Shown here in pieces: positions 51,259 through 60,241 of a stretch of 64,000 nt of DNA. The stretch covers positions 1-64,000 of the forward strand of contig CAVRVD010000009.1 of the NCBI GenBank assembly GCA_963724535.1. The letters run 5' to 3'. Position numbers and translations under genes: made by a program. Positions within the stretch are counted from its first letter, which is position 1. Every line of letters starts with the position of its first letter. The notes below the pieces were generated by a model. That model was not told the origin of the DNA and ran no database searches. It was given only the letters and a program-made list of their open reading frames with translations. The stretch is from JADJPO01 sp963724535 (GTDB taxonomy: Bacteria; Actinomycetota; Actinomycetes; Actinomycetales; Kineosporiaceae).

Positions 51259-51545
51259 GCTCTCTGCGCCTGGACCTGTTGCTCGGAGACGTCCACTCGC
51301 TCAAGGAGAAACGGGCGGTCGTCCGGCCCGTCGTGGCCGAGCTGCGACGCCGTCACGACGTCAGCGCCGCCGAGACCGGCCATCTCGGCCTGCACCGCCG
51401 GTGTGAGGTCGGGGTGGCCGTCGCGGCGACCGACGCCGCCCGGTGTCGCGAGGTGCTGGACGCCTGTGAGCGGCTGGTGGGGCAGCGTCCGGAGGTCGAG
51501 CTGCTCTCGGCGCACAGCCGGGTCTGGGACGACGAGGACGCCTGA
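51249..51545 (+). CDS. DUF503 family protein (YlxP-like), non-canonical start
   Basis: 98 aa. SLRLDLLLGDVHSLKEKRAVVRPVVAEL and HLGLHRRCEVGVAVAATDAARCREVLDACERLV match DUF503, a small family found next to infB/rbfA. The family normally begins with M-Y/F-V-G; here the codon in the Met position is ACG (51249), and the only ATG/GTG/TTG in frame is a GTG at 51171, 88 bp inside infB, which adds a non-family N-terminus. So the start is ACG, a downstream CTG, or the internal GTG. Function unknown, probably in ribosome maturation. Confidence 0.75.
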   Translation, partial: TYVGSLRLDLLLGDVHSLKEKRAVVRPVVAELRRRHDVSAAETGHLGLHRRCEVGVAVAATDAARCREVLDACERLVGQRPEVELLSAHSRVWDDEDA

Positions 51546-51683
51546 GCGGCATCGACATCGTCCAGATCGTGGGGTTATCAGCCCCCGAGAAGGAGGTCAA
51601 GGTCCGGGCGACGGCATCCCCTGGCCGGTTCACCACCTCGAACGGGCGGCGCGCCCCCCGCACCAGGGCGGTACCGTCGGGGG

Positions 51684-52121
51684 ATGGCTGATGAGGCGCG
51701 CGCACGCAGGCTGGCCGAACTGATTCATGAGATCGTGGCCGACGCCCTGGAGAAGCGGATCAAGGACCCGAGACTCGGCTTCGTGACCGTCACCGACGCC
51801 CGCGTGACCAATGACCTGCAGCACGCCACCGTCTTCTACACCGTGCTGGGTGACGAGGCCGACCGGGAGGCCTCGGCCGCCGCGCTGGAGAGCGCCAAGG
51901 GTGTGCTGCGCTCTGAGGTCGGCAAGGGCACCGGGGTGCGGCTGACGCCGACCCTGCAGTTCCTCGCCGATGCGGTGCCGGAGAACGCCGCGCACATCGA
52001 GGACCTGCTGCGTGAGGCCGCCGAACGCGACGCCGACCTGGCCCGGATGGCCGCGTCCGCCCAACACGCGGGCGAGCCCGATCCCTACCGCCGTCCCGAG
52101 GAGCAGGACGAGACGCGGTGA
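51684..52121 (+). CDS. rbfA: Ribosome-binding factor A
   Basis: 145 aa KH-fold protein acting in 16S rRNA 5' end maturation and cold adaptation. DEARARRLAELIHEIVADALEKRIKDPRLGFVTVTDARVTNDLQHATVFY is typical. ATG 51684 lies 6 nt after TACCGT (51672-51677), so it can be leaderless. The C-terminal 30 residues are acidic and variable. Its stop overlaps truB (GTGA). Confidence 0.95.
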   Translation: MADEARARRLAELIHEIVADALEKRIKDPRLGFVTVTDARVTNDLQHATVFYTVLGDEADREASAAALESAKGVLRSEVGKGTGVRLTPTLQFLADAVPENAAHIEDLLREAAERDADLARMAASAQHAGEPDPYRRPEEQDETR

Positions 52122-53020
52122 GCCGGGACGGCCTGGCCGTCATCGACAAGCCGGCCGGGTGGACCTCCCACGACGTGGTGGCTCGGTTGCGCGGGATCCT
52201 GCACACCCGCAAGGTCGGGCACGCCGGAACTCTCGACCCGATGGCCACCGGAGTCCTGGTTGTCGGGGTGGGGCGGGGGACCCGGCTGCTGACCTACCTG
52301 GTGGGAGAGTCGAAGACCTACCGCGCCACGATCCGGCTCGGGGTGGCCACGCAGACCGAGGACGCCGAGGGCGAGGTGCTGTCCCGCACCGACGCCGCAG
52401 CCGTCACCGGTGATCAGATCGAGGCCGGTGTCCGGGCCCTGACCGGGGACATCGAGCAGGTGCCGAGCGCGGTCAGTGCGATCAAGGTCGACGGGCGTCG
52501 CGCCTACGCGCGAGTCCGATCGGGTGAGCAGGTGGACCTGCCGCCCCGGCAGGTAACCGTGTCCCGGTTCGAGGTCCGTTCCGTCCGCTCGAGCATCCTC
52601 GACGACGGCGAGGACCAGTTCGCTGTCCAGGACGTGGTCGTCGAGGTGGACTGCTCGTCGGGGACCTACGTGCGCGCCCTGGCCCGTGACCTCGGTGCCG
52701 GCCTCGGTGTCGGCGGTCACCTGACCGCGTTGCGCCGGCTGCGGGTCGGCCCCTATCAGCTCTCGCACGCGGTGACCCTGGAGCGGATGGAGCAGACCGG
52801 AGAGCTGCTCAGCCTCGAGGCGGCGGCCCGGGTGGCGTTCCCGGCCCGGGAGCTGACCCAGGTCGAGGCGGGCAAGCTCGGGCACGGTCAGCGGATCGCG
52901 GCCACCGGCACCGGCGAGATGCCCACCGCCGCGTTCGCCCCCGACGGCTCGCTGGTGGCGATCGTCTGCGAGACCGGGCCGACCTGCAAGCCGCTGCTGG
53001 TGGTCGCTCCGGCGGGATGA
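52118..53020 (+). CDS. truB: tRNA pseudouridine-55 synthase
   Basis: 300 aa. VIDKPAGWTSHDVVARLRGI and GHAGTLDPMATGVLVVGVGRGTR contain the catalytic Asp (GTLDP, about 43). The C-terminal PUA-like domain completes the enzyme that makes psi-55 in the T-loop of elongator tRNAs. GTG 52118 overlaps the rbfA stop. ribF follows 61 nt downstream. Confidence 0.96.
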   Translation: MSRDGLAVIDKPAGWTSHDVVARLRGILHTRKVGHAGTLDPMATGVLVVGVGRGTRLLTYLVGESKTYRATIRLGVATQTEDAEGEVLSRTDAAAVTGDQIEAGVRALTGDIEQVPSAVSAIKVDGRRAYARVRSGEQVDLPPRQVTVSRFEVRSVRSSILDDGEDQFAVQDVVVEVDCSSGTYVRALARDLGAGLGVGGHLTALRRLRVGPYQLSHAVTLERMEQTGELLSLEAAARVAFPARELTQVEAGKLGHGQRIAATGTGEMPTAAFAPDGSLVAIVCETGPTCKPLLVVAPAG

Positions 53021-53081
53021 GGGGCACCCGTGCCTGGGCGGGCCAGGACGGACCCCCCGGTCGACCTGGCAGCATGGGCCC

Positions 53082-54074
53082 GTGCAGCGCTGGAACTCCG
53101 TCGCAGAGGTCTCCGAGGACCTGGGCCGATCCGTGGTGACCATTGGGAACTTCGACGGCGTGCACCGCGGACACCAGCGGGTGCTGTCCGACTTGGTCGC
53201 CCTCGCGCGGGTCCGGCAGGCCGTCTCGGTGGCGATCACCTTCCAGCCGCACCCGATCGCCGTCCTGTTCCCCGAGCGGGCGCCGCAGCAGATCGACGGT
53301 CTGACCACGCGCCTGGAGCGGATGGCGCGGACCGGGCTGGGCGGCGTCCTGGTGATGACCTTCACGCGCGAGCTGGCGACCTGGAGTCCGCGTCGGTTCG
53401 TCGAGGAGGTGCTGGTCGAGGCCCTGCACGCCTGCGCGGTGGTGGTCGGTCGGGACACCCGGTTCGGTTACCGCAACTCCGGCGACATCACCACCCTGCG
53501 CGAGCTGGGCGCGGAGCTCGGGTTCGAGGTCTATGCGGTGGAGGACTTCGCCGGTGCCGAGCTGGAGACCGGCGGTGGGCGCTGGTCGTCCACCTGGATC
53601 CGCGGGTTGCTGGCCGACGGCGACGTCCGGACGGCGGCCTCGGCGCTCGGGCACCTGCACCGGATGGTCGGAGTCGTCGTCCACGGCGACCATCGAGGTC
53701 GCGAACTGGGCTACCCGACCGCGAACCTGGCCCGAGACGCCGAGGGCCTGATCCCGGCCGATGGCGTCTATGCGGGCTGGCTGACCGTACTCACCGCGGA
53801 CGACGCCACCCCGCAGGACCCGACCCCGCCGGTCCGGATGCCGGCGGCGATCTCAGTGGGCACGAACCCGACCTTCGACGGCCGGGCGCGCCGGGTGGAG
53901 GGGTACGTACTGGACCGCGATGACCTGGAGCTGTACGGGGCGATCGTCGCCATCGACTTCGTCGAACGGCTGCGCCCGACCGAGCGGTTCGATCACGTCG
54001 ATGCGCTCGTCGTCCAGATGCACAAGGACGTCGAGGCCGCCCGCGCCGTCCTGGGCCTGCCCGCCTCGCCATGA
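53082..54074 (+). CDS. ribF: Bifunctional riboflavin kinase/FAD synthetase
   Basis: 330 aa. N-terminal nucleotidyltransferase domain with VTIGNFDGVHRGHQRVL (HIGH-like) and the SSTWIRGLLADGDV loop; C-terminal kinase domain with GRELGYPTANLA (flavin/ATP loop) and PAAISVGTNPTFDG. It turns riboflavin into FMN and FAD. GTG 53082 gives the normal N-terminus. Flavin supply matters for the several flavoenzymes in the window, but no regulatory link is visible. Confidence 0.96.
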   Translation: MQRWNSVAEVSEDLGRSVVTIGNFDGVHRGHQRVLSDLVALARVRQAVSVAITFQPHPIAVLFPERAPQQIDGLTTRLERMARTGLGGVLVMTFTRELATWSPRRFVEEVLVEALHACAVVVGRDTRFGYRNSGDITTLRELGAELGFEVYAVEDFAGAELETGGGRWSSTWIRGLLADGDVRTAASALGHLHRMVGVVVHGDHRGRELGYPTANLARDAEGLIPADGVYAGWLTVLTADDATPQDPTPPVRMPAAISVGTNPTFDGRARRVEGYVLDRDDLELYGAIVAIDFVERLRPTERFDHVDALVVQMHKDVEAARAVLGLPASP

Positions 54075-54140
54075 ACACGCCCCGGCTCCGGTGCCGGATC
54101 CTCAGGAGTGGCGGATTCGGTCCGTCACCAGCGCCGCTGA

Positions 54141-54232
54141 TACTGTGAGGGCGCCGTCAGAACGGCCGCGGATTCATAGAGCCCGGGTGAACGTGCCCCG
54201 GCGCGCCGCGCAACGATGAGACAGGGAGCACA
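54141..54232 (+). promoter_or_regulatory. rpsO promoter and leader
   Basis: TACTGT at 54141-54146 preceded by TCGGTC (54117-54122, 18-bp spacing) would start an mRNA with an 80-85-nt GC-rich leader. S15-binding leaders are known in Actinobacteria; the fold was not verified here. GGGAG serves as ribosome site. Confidence 0.4.
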
Positions 54233-54502
54233 GTGCCACTCGACGCCGCCACCAAGCAGAAGATCATTGCCGAGTACGCGACCGGCGAGAACGACACCGG
54301 CTCCCCGGAGGTCCAGGTCGCGATGCTGTCGCAACGGATCAGGGACCTCACCGAGCACCTCAAGGAGCACAAGCACGACCACCACAGCCGCCGCGGCCTG
54401 CTGATCCTCGTCGGTCAGCGACGCCGTCTGCTGCAGTACCTGCAGCGCACCGACATCACCCGCTACCGATCGCTCATCGAGCGACTCGGTCTGCGCCGGT
54501 GA
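54233..54502 (+). CDS. rpsO: 30S ribosomal protein S15
   Basis: 89 aa, exact family length. The S15 motif GSPEVQVAMLSQRIRDLTEHLKEHKHDHHSRRGLL and the LQRTDITRYRSLIERLGLRR end bind the 16S rRNA central domain. GTG 54233 after GGGAGCACA. It is followed by a hairpin terminator and then the pnp leader, the universal rpsO-pnp order. Confidence 0.97.
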   Translation: MPLDAATKQKIIAEYATGENDTGSPEVQVAMLSQRIRDLTEHLKEHKHDHHSRRGLLILVGQRRRLLQYLQRTDITRYRSLIERLGLRR

Positions 54503-54507
54503 CGTCG

Positions 54508-54540
54508 AGCCGCGGTCCTCGCACGAGGGCCGCGGCTTTC
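54508..54540 (+). terminator. Hairpin terminator after rpsO
   Basis: Stem 54508-54520 against 54525-54537 (13 bp with one G-T pair) around a 4-nt loop, followed by TTT. It begins 5 nt after the rpsO stop. Confidence 0.8.
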
Positions 54541-54569
54541 GCCATTTCACCGACGTGAGCCGGGCCGAT

Positions 54570-54640
54570 ACGGCGCCCGGTCCTCGGTAGTGGCTCTCGG
54601 GAGCACGTCGCCACTGCGCGCCGTTCCCCGTGGGCCTCGA
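54570..54640 (+). ncRNA. Actino-pnp-like leader RNA of pnp
   Basis: The pnp 5' leader contains AGTGGC (54589-54594) pairing with GCCACT (54610-54615), enclosing an inner CTC/GAG hairpin, about 85 nt before the pnp ATG. Location and hairpin shape fit the Actino-pnp RNA motif known upstream of actinobacterial pnp genes, thought to mediate PNPase autoregulation. The match is by eye only. Confidence 0.5.
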
Positions 54641-54700
54641 TCGAAGACCGGACCGCCCACCACGGCCAGGACTCCGCACGACTCAACGGAGGGAACCCGC

Positions 54701-56968
54701 ATGGAGGGTCCTGAGATCACCACCGCCGAGGCGGTCATCGACAACGGCGCCTTCGGCACCCGAACCATCCGGTTCGAGACCGGCCGACTGGCCCGCCAGG
54801 CCGCCGGGTCGGTCGTCGTCCAGCTCGACGGCGACACGATGCTGCTGTCCGCCACGACGGTCGGCAAGCAGCCCAAGGAGCAGTTCGACTTCTTCCCGAT
54901 GACCATCGACGTCGAGGAGCGGATGTACGCCGCGGGTCGGATCCCCGGCTCGTTCTTCCGCCGCGAGGGCCGGCCCAGCACCGACGCGATCCTCACCTGC
55001 CGGCTGATCGACCGACCGCTGCGCCCGACCTTCGTCAAGGGCCTGCGCAACGAGGTGCAGGTCGTCGTGACCGTGCTCTCGCTCAACCCCGACGACCTCT
55101 ACGACGTCGTGGCCATCAACGGCGCCTCGCTGTCCACGCAGATCTCGGGGCTGCCGTTCAGCGGTCCGATCGGCGGGGTCCGAGTGGCGCTGATCGATGG
55201 TCAGTGGGTGGCGTTCCCGCGCCACGCCGAGCTCGACCGCGCGGTCTTCGACATGGTCGTGGCAGGTCGGGTGATCACCACCGATGACGGCGGCCAGGAC
55301 GTCGCGATCATGATGGTCGAGGCCGAAGCCACCGACGCCGCCTGGACGCTGATCAAGGACCAGGGCGTGGCCGCCCCCACCGAGGAGGTCGTCGCCCAGG
55401 GCCTGGAGGCCGCCAAGCCGTTCATCGCTCTGCTCTGCGCCGCGCAGCAGGAGGTGGCCGCCAAGGCCGCCAAGGCCACGGCCGAGTTCCCGGTCTTCCC
55501 CGAGTACGCCGACGACGTCTACGCGGCGGTCGAGGCGGCGGTCTCGGCCGACCTCGCCGGGGCGCTGGGCATCGCCGGAAAGACCGAGCGGGAGTCGCGG
55601 CTCGATGAGATCAAGAGCTCGGTCAAGGCCACCCTGGCCGGGCAGTTCGAGGGTCGTGACAAGGAGATCTCGGCGGCCTATCGCGCGGTCACCAAGAAGC
55701 TGGTCCGCCAGCGCATCCTGCGCGACAAGGTGCGGATCGACGGGCGCGGCCTGGCCGACATCCGTCAGCTCTCCGCCGAGGTCGACGTGATCCCCCGAGT
55801 GCACGGTTCCGCGCTGTTCGAGCGCGGCGAGACCCAGATCCTCGGCGTCACCACGCTGAACATGCTTCGGCTGGAGCAGCAGATCGACTCGCTGTCTCCG
55901 GTGACCAAGAAGCGCTACATGCACAACTACAACTTCCCGCCGTACTCGACCGGCGAGACCGGCCGGGTGGGCTCGCCGAAGCGCCGCGAGATCGGTCACG
56001 GCGCCCTCGCCGAGCGGGCGATCTCTCCGGTGCTGCCCAGCCGCGAGGACTTCCCGTACGCGATCCGCCAGGTCTCCGAGGCTCTCGCGTCCAACGGGTC
56101 GACATCGATGGGTTCGGTGTGCGCCTCGACCCTGGCGTTGCTCAACGCCGGCGTGCCGCTGCGGGCGCCCGTCGCCGGGATCGCGATGGGCCTGGTCTCT
56201 GACACCATCGACGGAACCACCGAGTACGCGGCCCTGACCGACATCCTGGGAGCCGAGGACGCCTTCGGCGACATGGACTTCAAGGTCGCCGGCACCAAGG
56301 AGTTCGTCACCGCGATCCAGCTCGACACCAAGCTCGACGGCATCCCGGCCTCGGTGCTGGCCGCTGCGCTGACCCAGGCCCGCGACGCCCGACTGCACAT
56401 CCTGGACGTGATGGCCGAGGCGATCGATGGCCCCGACGAGATGTCGCCGTTCGCGCCGCGGGTGATCACGGTGCGGGTGCCGGTGGACAAGATCGGTGAG
56501 GTGATCGGGCCCAAGGGCAAGATGATCAACCAGATCCAGGAGGACACCGGCGCGGACATCTCGATCGAGGACGATGGCACGGTCTACATCGGCGCGGTCG
56601 ACGGTCCGTCGGCCGAGGCCGCCCGGGCCGCGGTCAACGCGATCGCCAACCCGATGATGCCGGAGGTCGGTGAGCGATACATGGGCACCGTGGTCAAGAC
56701 CACGACATTCGGTGCGTTCGTCTCCCTGGTGCCGGGCAAGGACGGCCTGCTGCACATCTCGCAGATCCGCAAGATGGTTGGCGGCCGCCGGGTCGAGAAC
56801 GTCGAGGAGGTCCTTGCCATCGGCCAGAAGGTCCAGGTCGAGATCGCCGAGATCGACCCGCGTGGCAAGCTGTCCCTGGTGCCCGTGCTGGCCGAGGACG
56901 CCGCCGAGGGGTCGGCAGCGTCGGAGGAGTCGAGCGGGACAACTGCCCCCGCCGGTGCGAACGCCTGA
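54701..56968 (+). CDS. pnp: Polyribonucleotide nucleotidyltransferase (PNPase)
   Basis: 755 aa. Two RNase PH domains (about 10-150 and 350-560) with FFRREGRPSTDAILTCRLIDRPLRP and the catalytic GETQILGVTTLN, YNFPPYSTGE and GGDMDF-type FGDMDFKVAG motifs; then KH (IGPKGKMINQIQEDTGADISIED) and S1 (GTVVKTTTFGAFVSLVPGKDGLLHISQI) domains. It degrades RNA 3'-5' with phosphate and can also make guanosine pentaphosphate products in actinobacteria. ATG 54701 follows GGAGGGAAC; the longer reading covers the leader RNA and is rejected. Confidence 0.97.
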   Translation: MEGPEITTAEAVIDNGAFGTRTIRFETGRLARQAAGSVVVQLDGDTMLLSATTVGKQPKEQFDFFPMTIDVEERMYAAGRIPGSFFRREGRPSTDAILTCRLIDRPLRPTFVKGLRNEVQVVVTVLSLNPDDLYDVVAINGASLSTQISGLPFSGPIGGVRVALIDGQWVAFPRHAELDRAVFDMVVAGRVITTDDGGQDVAIMMVEAEATDAAWTLIKDQGVAAPTEEVVAQGLEAAKPFIALLCAAQQEVAAKAAKATAEFPVFPEYADDVYAAVEAAVSADLAGALGIAGKTERESRLDEIKSSVKATLAGQFEGRDKEISAAYRAVTKKLVRQRILRDKVRIDGRGLADIRQLSAEVDVIPRVHGSALFERGETQILGVTTLNMLRLEQQIDSLSPVTKKRYMHNYNFPPYSTGETGRVGSPKRREIGHGALAERAISPVLPSREDFPYAIRQVSEALASNGSTSMGSVCASTLALLNAGVPLRAPVAGIAMGLVSDTIDGTTEYAALTDILGAEDAFGDMDFKVAGTKEFVTAIQLDTKLDGIPASVLAAALTQARDARLHILDVMAEAIDGPDEMSPFAPRVITVRVPVDKIGEVIGPKGKMINQIQEDTGADISIEDDGTVYIGAVDGPSAEAARAAVNAIANPMMPEVGERYMGTVVKTTTFGAFVSLVPGKDGLLHISQIRKMVGGRRVENVEEVLAIGQKVQVEIAEIDPRGKLSLVPVLAEDAAEGSAASEESSGTTAPAGANA

Positions 56969-56969
56969 C

Positions 56970-58334
56970 GTGCCCCCGGTCCCACTACCGCTGACGCCTG
57001 CCGGCGCGGCGGGACAGGTCCTGGCCGGGCAGGACGGCGGCGCCGTTGTGCGTCGCAGCGTCTTGCCCGGCGGGGTCCGGGTGCTCAGCGAGACGATGCC
57101 GTCGCTGCGCTCGGCCACGATCGGCTGCTGGGTCGGGGTCGGCTCTCGCGACGAGGCCGACGGCCATCACGGCTCCACCCATTTCCTGGAACATCTGCTG
57201 TTCAAGGGCACCGCCCGGCGCAGCGCGATGGACATCGCCTCGGCCCTGGACGCCGTGGGCGGCGAGGCGAACGCGGTCACCGGCAAGGAGCACACCTGCT
57301 ACTACGCCCGGGTGCTCGACGACGACCTCGACCTGGCCGTGGACGTGTTGCTCGACATGGTCACTTCGGCACGACTGACCGACGAGGACGTCGAGAGCGA
57401 GCGCGGGGTCATCCTCGAGGAGCTGGCGATGAACGACGACGACCCGAGCGACGTCGTCCACGAGCGGTTCGTCGAGCTGGTGATGGGCAAGCATCCGCTG
57501 GGACGCCCGATCGGCGGGACACCGGTCACCATCGAGGCGGTCGGCCGCCAACACATCCTCTACCACTACCGACACCACTACGCCGCGCCGACCCTGGTGC
57601 TGACGGCCGCCGGTGGGATCGACCACCAGGAGCTGTGCGAGCGGGTGAGCCGCGAGCTGGCGCGGTCCGAGTGGGCTCTGCCGGAGGCCGCGCTGCCGGC
57701 CGCACGGCGTCACAACGGCGAGGCGGCAGCGGTTTCGACAGCAGACCCGGTCTCGACCGCGCGCCGGCTGGTCGTGAACCGGCCGATCGAGCAGGCCAAC
57801 GTCGTCCTCGGCTGCACCGGGCTGACCGCCACCGACGAGCGCCGGCACGCGATGACCCTGCTGAACGCGGTGCTCGGCGGCGGGATGAGCAGCAGGCTGT
57901 TCCAGGAGATCCGGGAACGGCGCGGGATGGCCTACTCGGTGTACTCCTTCGCCTCTGGCTACTCCGACGCCGGCTACTTCGGGCTGTACGCCGGATGCGC
58001 ACCGTCCCGGCTCGGTGAGGTGGTCGAGCTGCTCGCCGCGGGACTGGACGAGCTCGCTGCGGACGGAGTCACCGACGAGGAGCTGGTCCGGGCGCAGGGT
58101 CAGATCTGCGGCTCACTGGTGCTCGGTCTGGAGGACTCCGGCTCGCGGATGTCCCGGCTTGGCAAGGCCGAGCTGGTTCAGGGCGAGTACCTGCCCCTGG
58201 ACGACGCGCTCGAGCGGATCCGGACGGTGACCCCCGAGCAGATCCAGGCGCTGGCCGCCGACCTGGCCTGCCGCCCACGGTCCGTAGCGGTCGTCGGGCC
58301 GTTCGCGGACGACACGGCGCTGCCCCAGGTCTGA
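56970..58334 (+). CDS. M16 family zinc metallopeptidase (PepR/YmxG-like)
   Basis: 454 aa. Inverted zinc motif HFLEH (about 70-74, in GSTHFLEHLLFKGT) and the distal glutamates in ESERGVILEEL identify an active M16 peptidase; the second half has the inactive paired domain with the GGGMSSRLFQEIRERRGMAYSV substrate-binding motif. Homologous genes follow pnp in most actinobacteria and Bacillus. It has an N-terminal extension of 25 residues with no clear signal peptide, so it is probably cytoplasmic. GTG 56970 is 1 nt after the pnp stop. Confidence 0.92.
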   Translation: MPPVPLPLTPAGAAGQVLAGQDGGAVVRRSVLPGGVRVLSETMPSLRSATIGCWVGVGSRDEADGHHGSTHFLEHLLFKGTARRSAMDIASALDAVGGEANAVTGKEHTCYYARVLDDDLDLAVDVLLDMVTSARLTDEDVESERGVILEELAMNDDDPSDVVHERFVELVMGKHPLGRPIGGTPVTIEAVGRQHILYHYRHHYAAPTLVLTAAGGIDHQELCERVSRELARSEWALPEAALPAARRHNGEAAAVSTADPVSTARRLVVNRPIEQANVVLGCTGLTATDERRHAMTLLNAVLGGGMSSRLFQEIRERRGMAYSVYSFASGYSDAGYFGLYAGCAPSRLGEVVELLAAGLDELAADGVTDEELVRAQGQICGSLVLGLEDSGSRMSRLGKAELVQGEYLPLDDALERIRTVTPEQIQALAADLACRPRSVAVVGPFADDTALPQV

Positions 58335-58382
58335 GCGCCACCCGGTGGGTGAGCAGCCGGGTACCGACGAGAGCGAGGTCAG

Positions 58383-59126
58383 ATGCGAGTCGCAGTGATG
58401 GGAGCCCGAGGCCGGATGGGCCAGGCGGTCTGCGCCGCGGTGGACGGCGCGCCGGACCTGGCATTGGGACCAGAGATCGACGTCGGTGCCGACAGCGACG
58501 ACCTCGACGCGCTCGGCCGGGCCGACGCCGCCGTCGTGTTCTCGGTACCCGACGTGGCTCTGGACCAGGTGCTGGTCTGCGTCCGGGCCGGAGTGCACGC
58601 CGTGGTGGGCACCACCGGCTGGACCCCGCAGAAGCTGGACGCCGTCCGGGCCGAGCTGACCACCCACCCCGAGGTGGGGGTGCTGATCGCGCCGAACTTC
58701 GCCCTCGGCGCAGTGCTGTTGATGCGGTTCGCCGCGTTGGCGGCCCCGCACTACTCCTCGGTCGAGGTGATCGAGCTGCACCATCCGGACAAGGTGGACG
58801 CGCCGTCCGGGACCGCCGTCCACACCGCCGAGCTGATCGCCGCGGCCCGGTCGGCGGCCGGGTCCGCGCCGATGCCCGACGCGACCACGATGGCCCGGGA
58901 CGGCGCTCGTGGGGCGGATGTGGACGGCGTCCGGGTGCACTCGGTACGCCTTCGCGGACTGGTCGCCCACGAGGAGGTGCTGCTCGGGAACCCGGGAGAG
59001 GTGCTCACCCTGCGCCACGACAGCCTGGATCGGTCCTCGTTCATGCCCGGTGTGCTGCTCGGCCTGCGGACGGTGGCCACCCGGCCCGGGCTGACCGTCG
59101 GGCTGGAGCACTACCTCGACCTGTGA
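58383..59126 (+). CDS. dapB: 4-hydroxy-tetrahydrodipicolinate reductase
   Basis: 247 aa. NAD(P)H-binding VAVMGARGRMGQAV (about 3-16) and the substrate motif ELHHPDKVDAPSGTA (about 132-146) with catalytic His and Lys. Step of lysine and meso-diaminopimelate synthesis. ATG 58383 lies 48 nt after the M16 gene. Its last 16 bases overlap the convergent GlcF-like gene. Confidence 0.96.
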   Translation: MRVAVMGARGRMGQAVCAAVDGAPDLALGPEIDVGADSDDLDALGRADAAVVFSVPDVALDQVLVCVRAGVHAVVGTTGWTPQKLDAVRAELTTHPEVGVLIAPNFALGAVLLMRFAALAAPHYSSVEVIELHHPDKVDAPSGTAVHTAELIAAARSAAGSAPMPDATTMARDGARGADVDGVRVHSVRLRGLVAHEEVLLGNPGEVLTLRHDSLDRSSFMPGVLLGLRTVATRPGLTVGLEHYLDL

Positions 59127-60241
59127 CGTCGAAGCGCCCGGGCCAGCAGCTCGGCCAGGTGCAGCACCGTGGTGCGCGAGCGGCGGCGCTTCAACCCGCC
59201 GATCATCTGCCGCTGGCAGACCACGTTGACCACGACCAGGTAGTCCAGGTCGGCCTGCTCGATCTCGTCCAGGTGGACGTCGAGCACCCGCTGCGAGTCC
59301 TTGCGTCGCAGGAGTGAGTACGTTCCCGCCGACCCGCAGCACGAGCCCGCCGAGTGCAGCTCGACGTAGTCGGCGACCTCGCCGATCAGGTCCCGGGCCG
59401 GTTGGCTGACCCCCATCCCGTTGCGCAGGTGGCAGGACTCCTGGAGCCCGACCCGGGCCCGACGGCCGTCCACACGCACCTCGGCGAGGTCCGGGCGGTT
59501 CGGGTGCTCGGACCAGTACTCCAGCAGGAACTCCGACAGCTCCCGAACCCGGTCCCGGCCGAGCACGTGGGCCAGGTGCGCCCCGCAGCCGCCCGCGGTG
59601 ACCAGGATGGTGCCGGGCATGGTGCGCCCGAGGTGCTCGGCCATCGCCGCGGCCTGTGCCGAGTCTCCGTTGTGGGCGTGCAGTGCCCCGCAGCAGCCCT
59701 GACCGGACGGCACGTCCACAACCCCCGGCAGCAGCCGCAGCACCGACCGGGACACGTCGGGGAACAGGGAGCGCTCCATGCAGCCGAGCATCAGGTGGGT
59801 GGTATCCGGTCGCGCCGTCCCGGTCTGCGGCGCAGCCCGGCGTAGCCTGCCGGCGACGGTGATCGCCGGGGTGATCCGGACGCCGGCCCGCAGGCCCAGC
59901 GCGAGCGGCGGCACCCGCCGTCCGCGCCACTGGTGGTCACGCCAGGACTCCAGCAGCTGCCCGTACTGCACCCCGGCCGGGCAGACGCTTTCGCAGGCCC
60001 GACAGCCCAGGCAGAACGAGCACTGCTCGACCAGGGTCGGGTCGTCGACGTCCAACCGCCCGGTCTCCAGGGCCCGCATCAGCGTGATCCGACCGCGGGG
60101 GCTGGACCGCTCGTCCTGGGTCATCACGTAGGTCGGGCAGACCGGCAGGCAGAACCCACAGGAGATGCAGGCGTCGAGCAGCGCTGCGTCGAAGATGCCC
60201 CGCCGCTGTGTGCCCGAGGCGGGGGGCGGCTCGGCGCTCAT
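59111..60241 (-). CDS. Iron-sulfur subunit of a glycolate/lactate-type oxidase (GlcF-like)
   Basis: 376 aa. Two 4Fe-4S motifs, CISCGFCLPVCP (about 25-36) and CSFCLGCRACESVCP (about 75-89), followed by two CCG domains (GCMERSLFP...GCCGALH and ESCHLRN...SCCGSAG) that bind further cofactor. It passes electrons from the FAD subunit to the respiratory chain. ATG 60241 overlaps the stop of the FAD subunit gene (ATGA). Its stop lies inside dapB. No separate GlcE gene is seen, so the complex is two-component. Confidence 0.88.
   Translation of the reverse strand: MSAEPPPASGTQRRGIFDAALLDACISCGFCLPVCPTYVMTQDERSSPRGRITLMRALETGRLDVDDPTLVEQCSFCLGCRACESVCPAGVQYGQLLESWRDHQWRGRRVPPLALGLRAGVRITPAITVAGRLRRAAPQTGTARPDTTHLMLGCMERSLFPDVSRSVLRLLPGVVDVPSGQGCCGALHAHNGDSAQAAAMAEHLGRTMPGTILVTAGGCGAHLAHVLGRDRVRELSEFLLEYWSEHPNRPDLAEVRVDGRRARVGLQESCHLRNGMGVSQPARDLIGEVADYVELHSAGSCCGSAGTYSLLRRKDSQRVLDVHLDEIEQADLDYLVVVNVVCQRQMIGGLKRRRSRTTVLHLAELLARALRRHRSR

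Noticed and set aside
54683..57118. 811-codon minus-strand open frame
   Set aside because: Antisense to pnp, an unambiguous gene; the translated product shows no family motifs.
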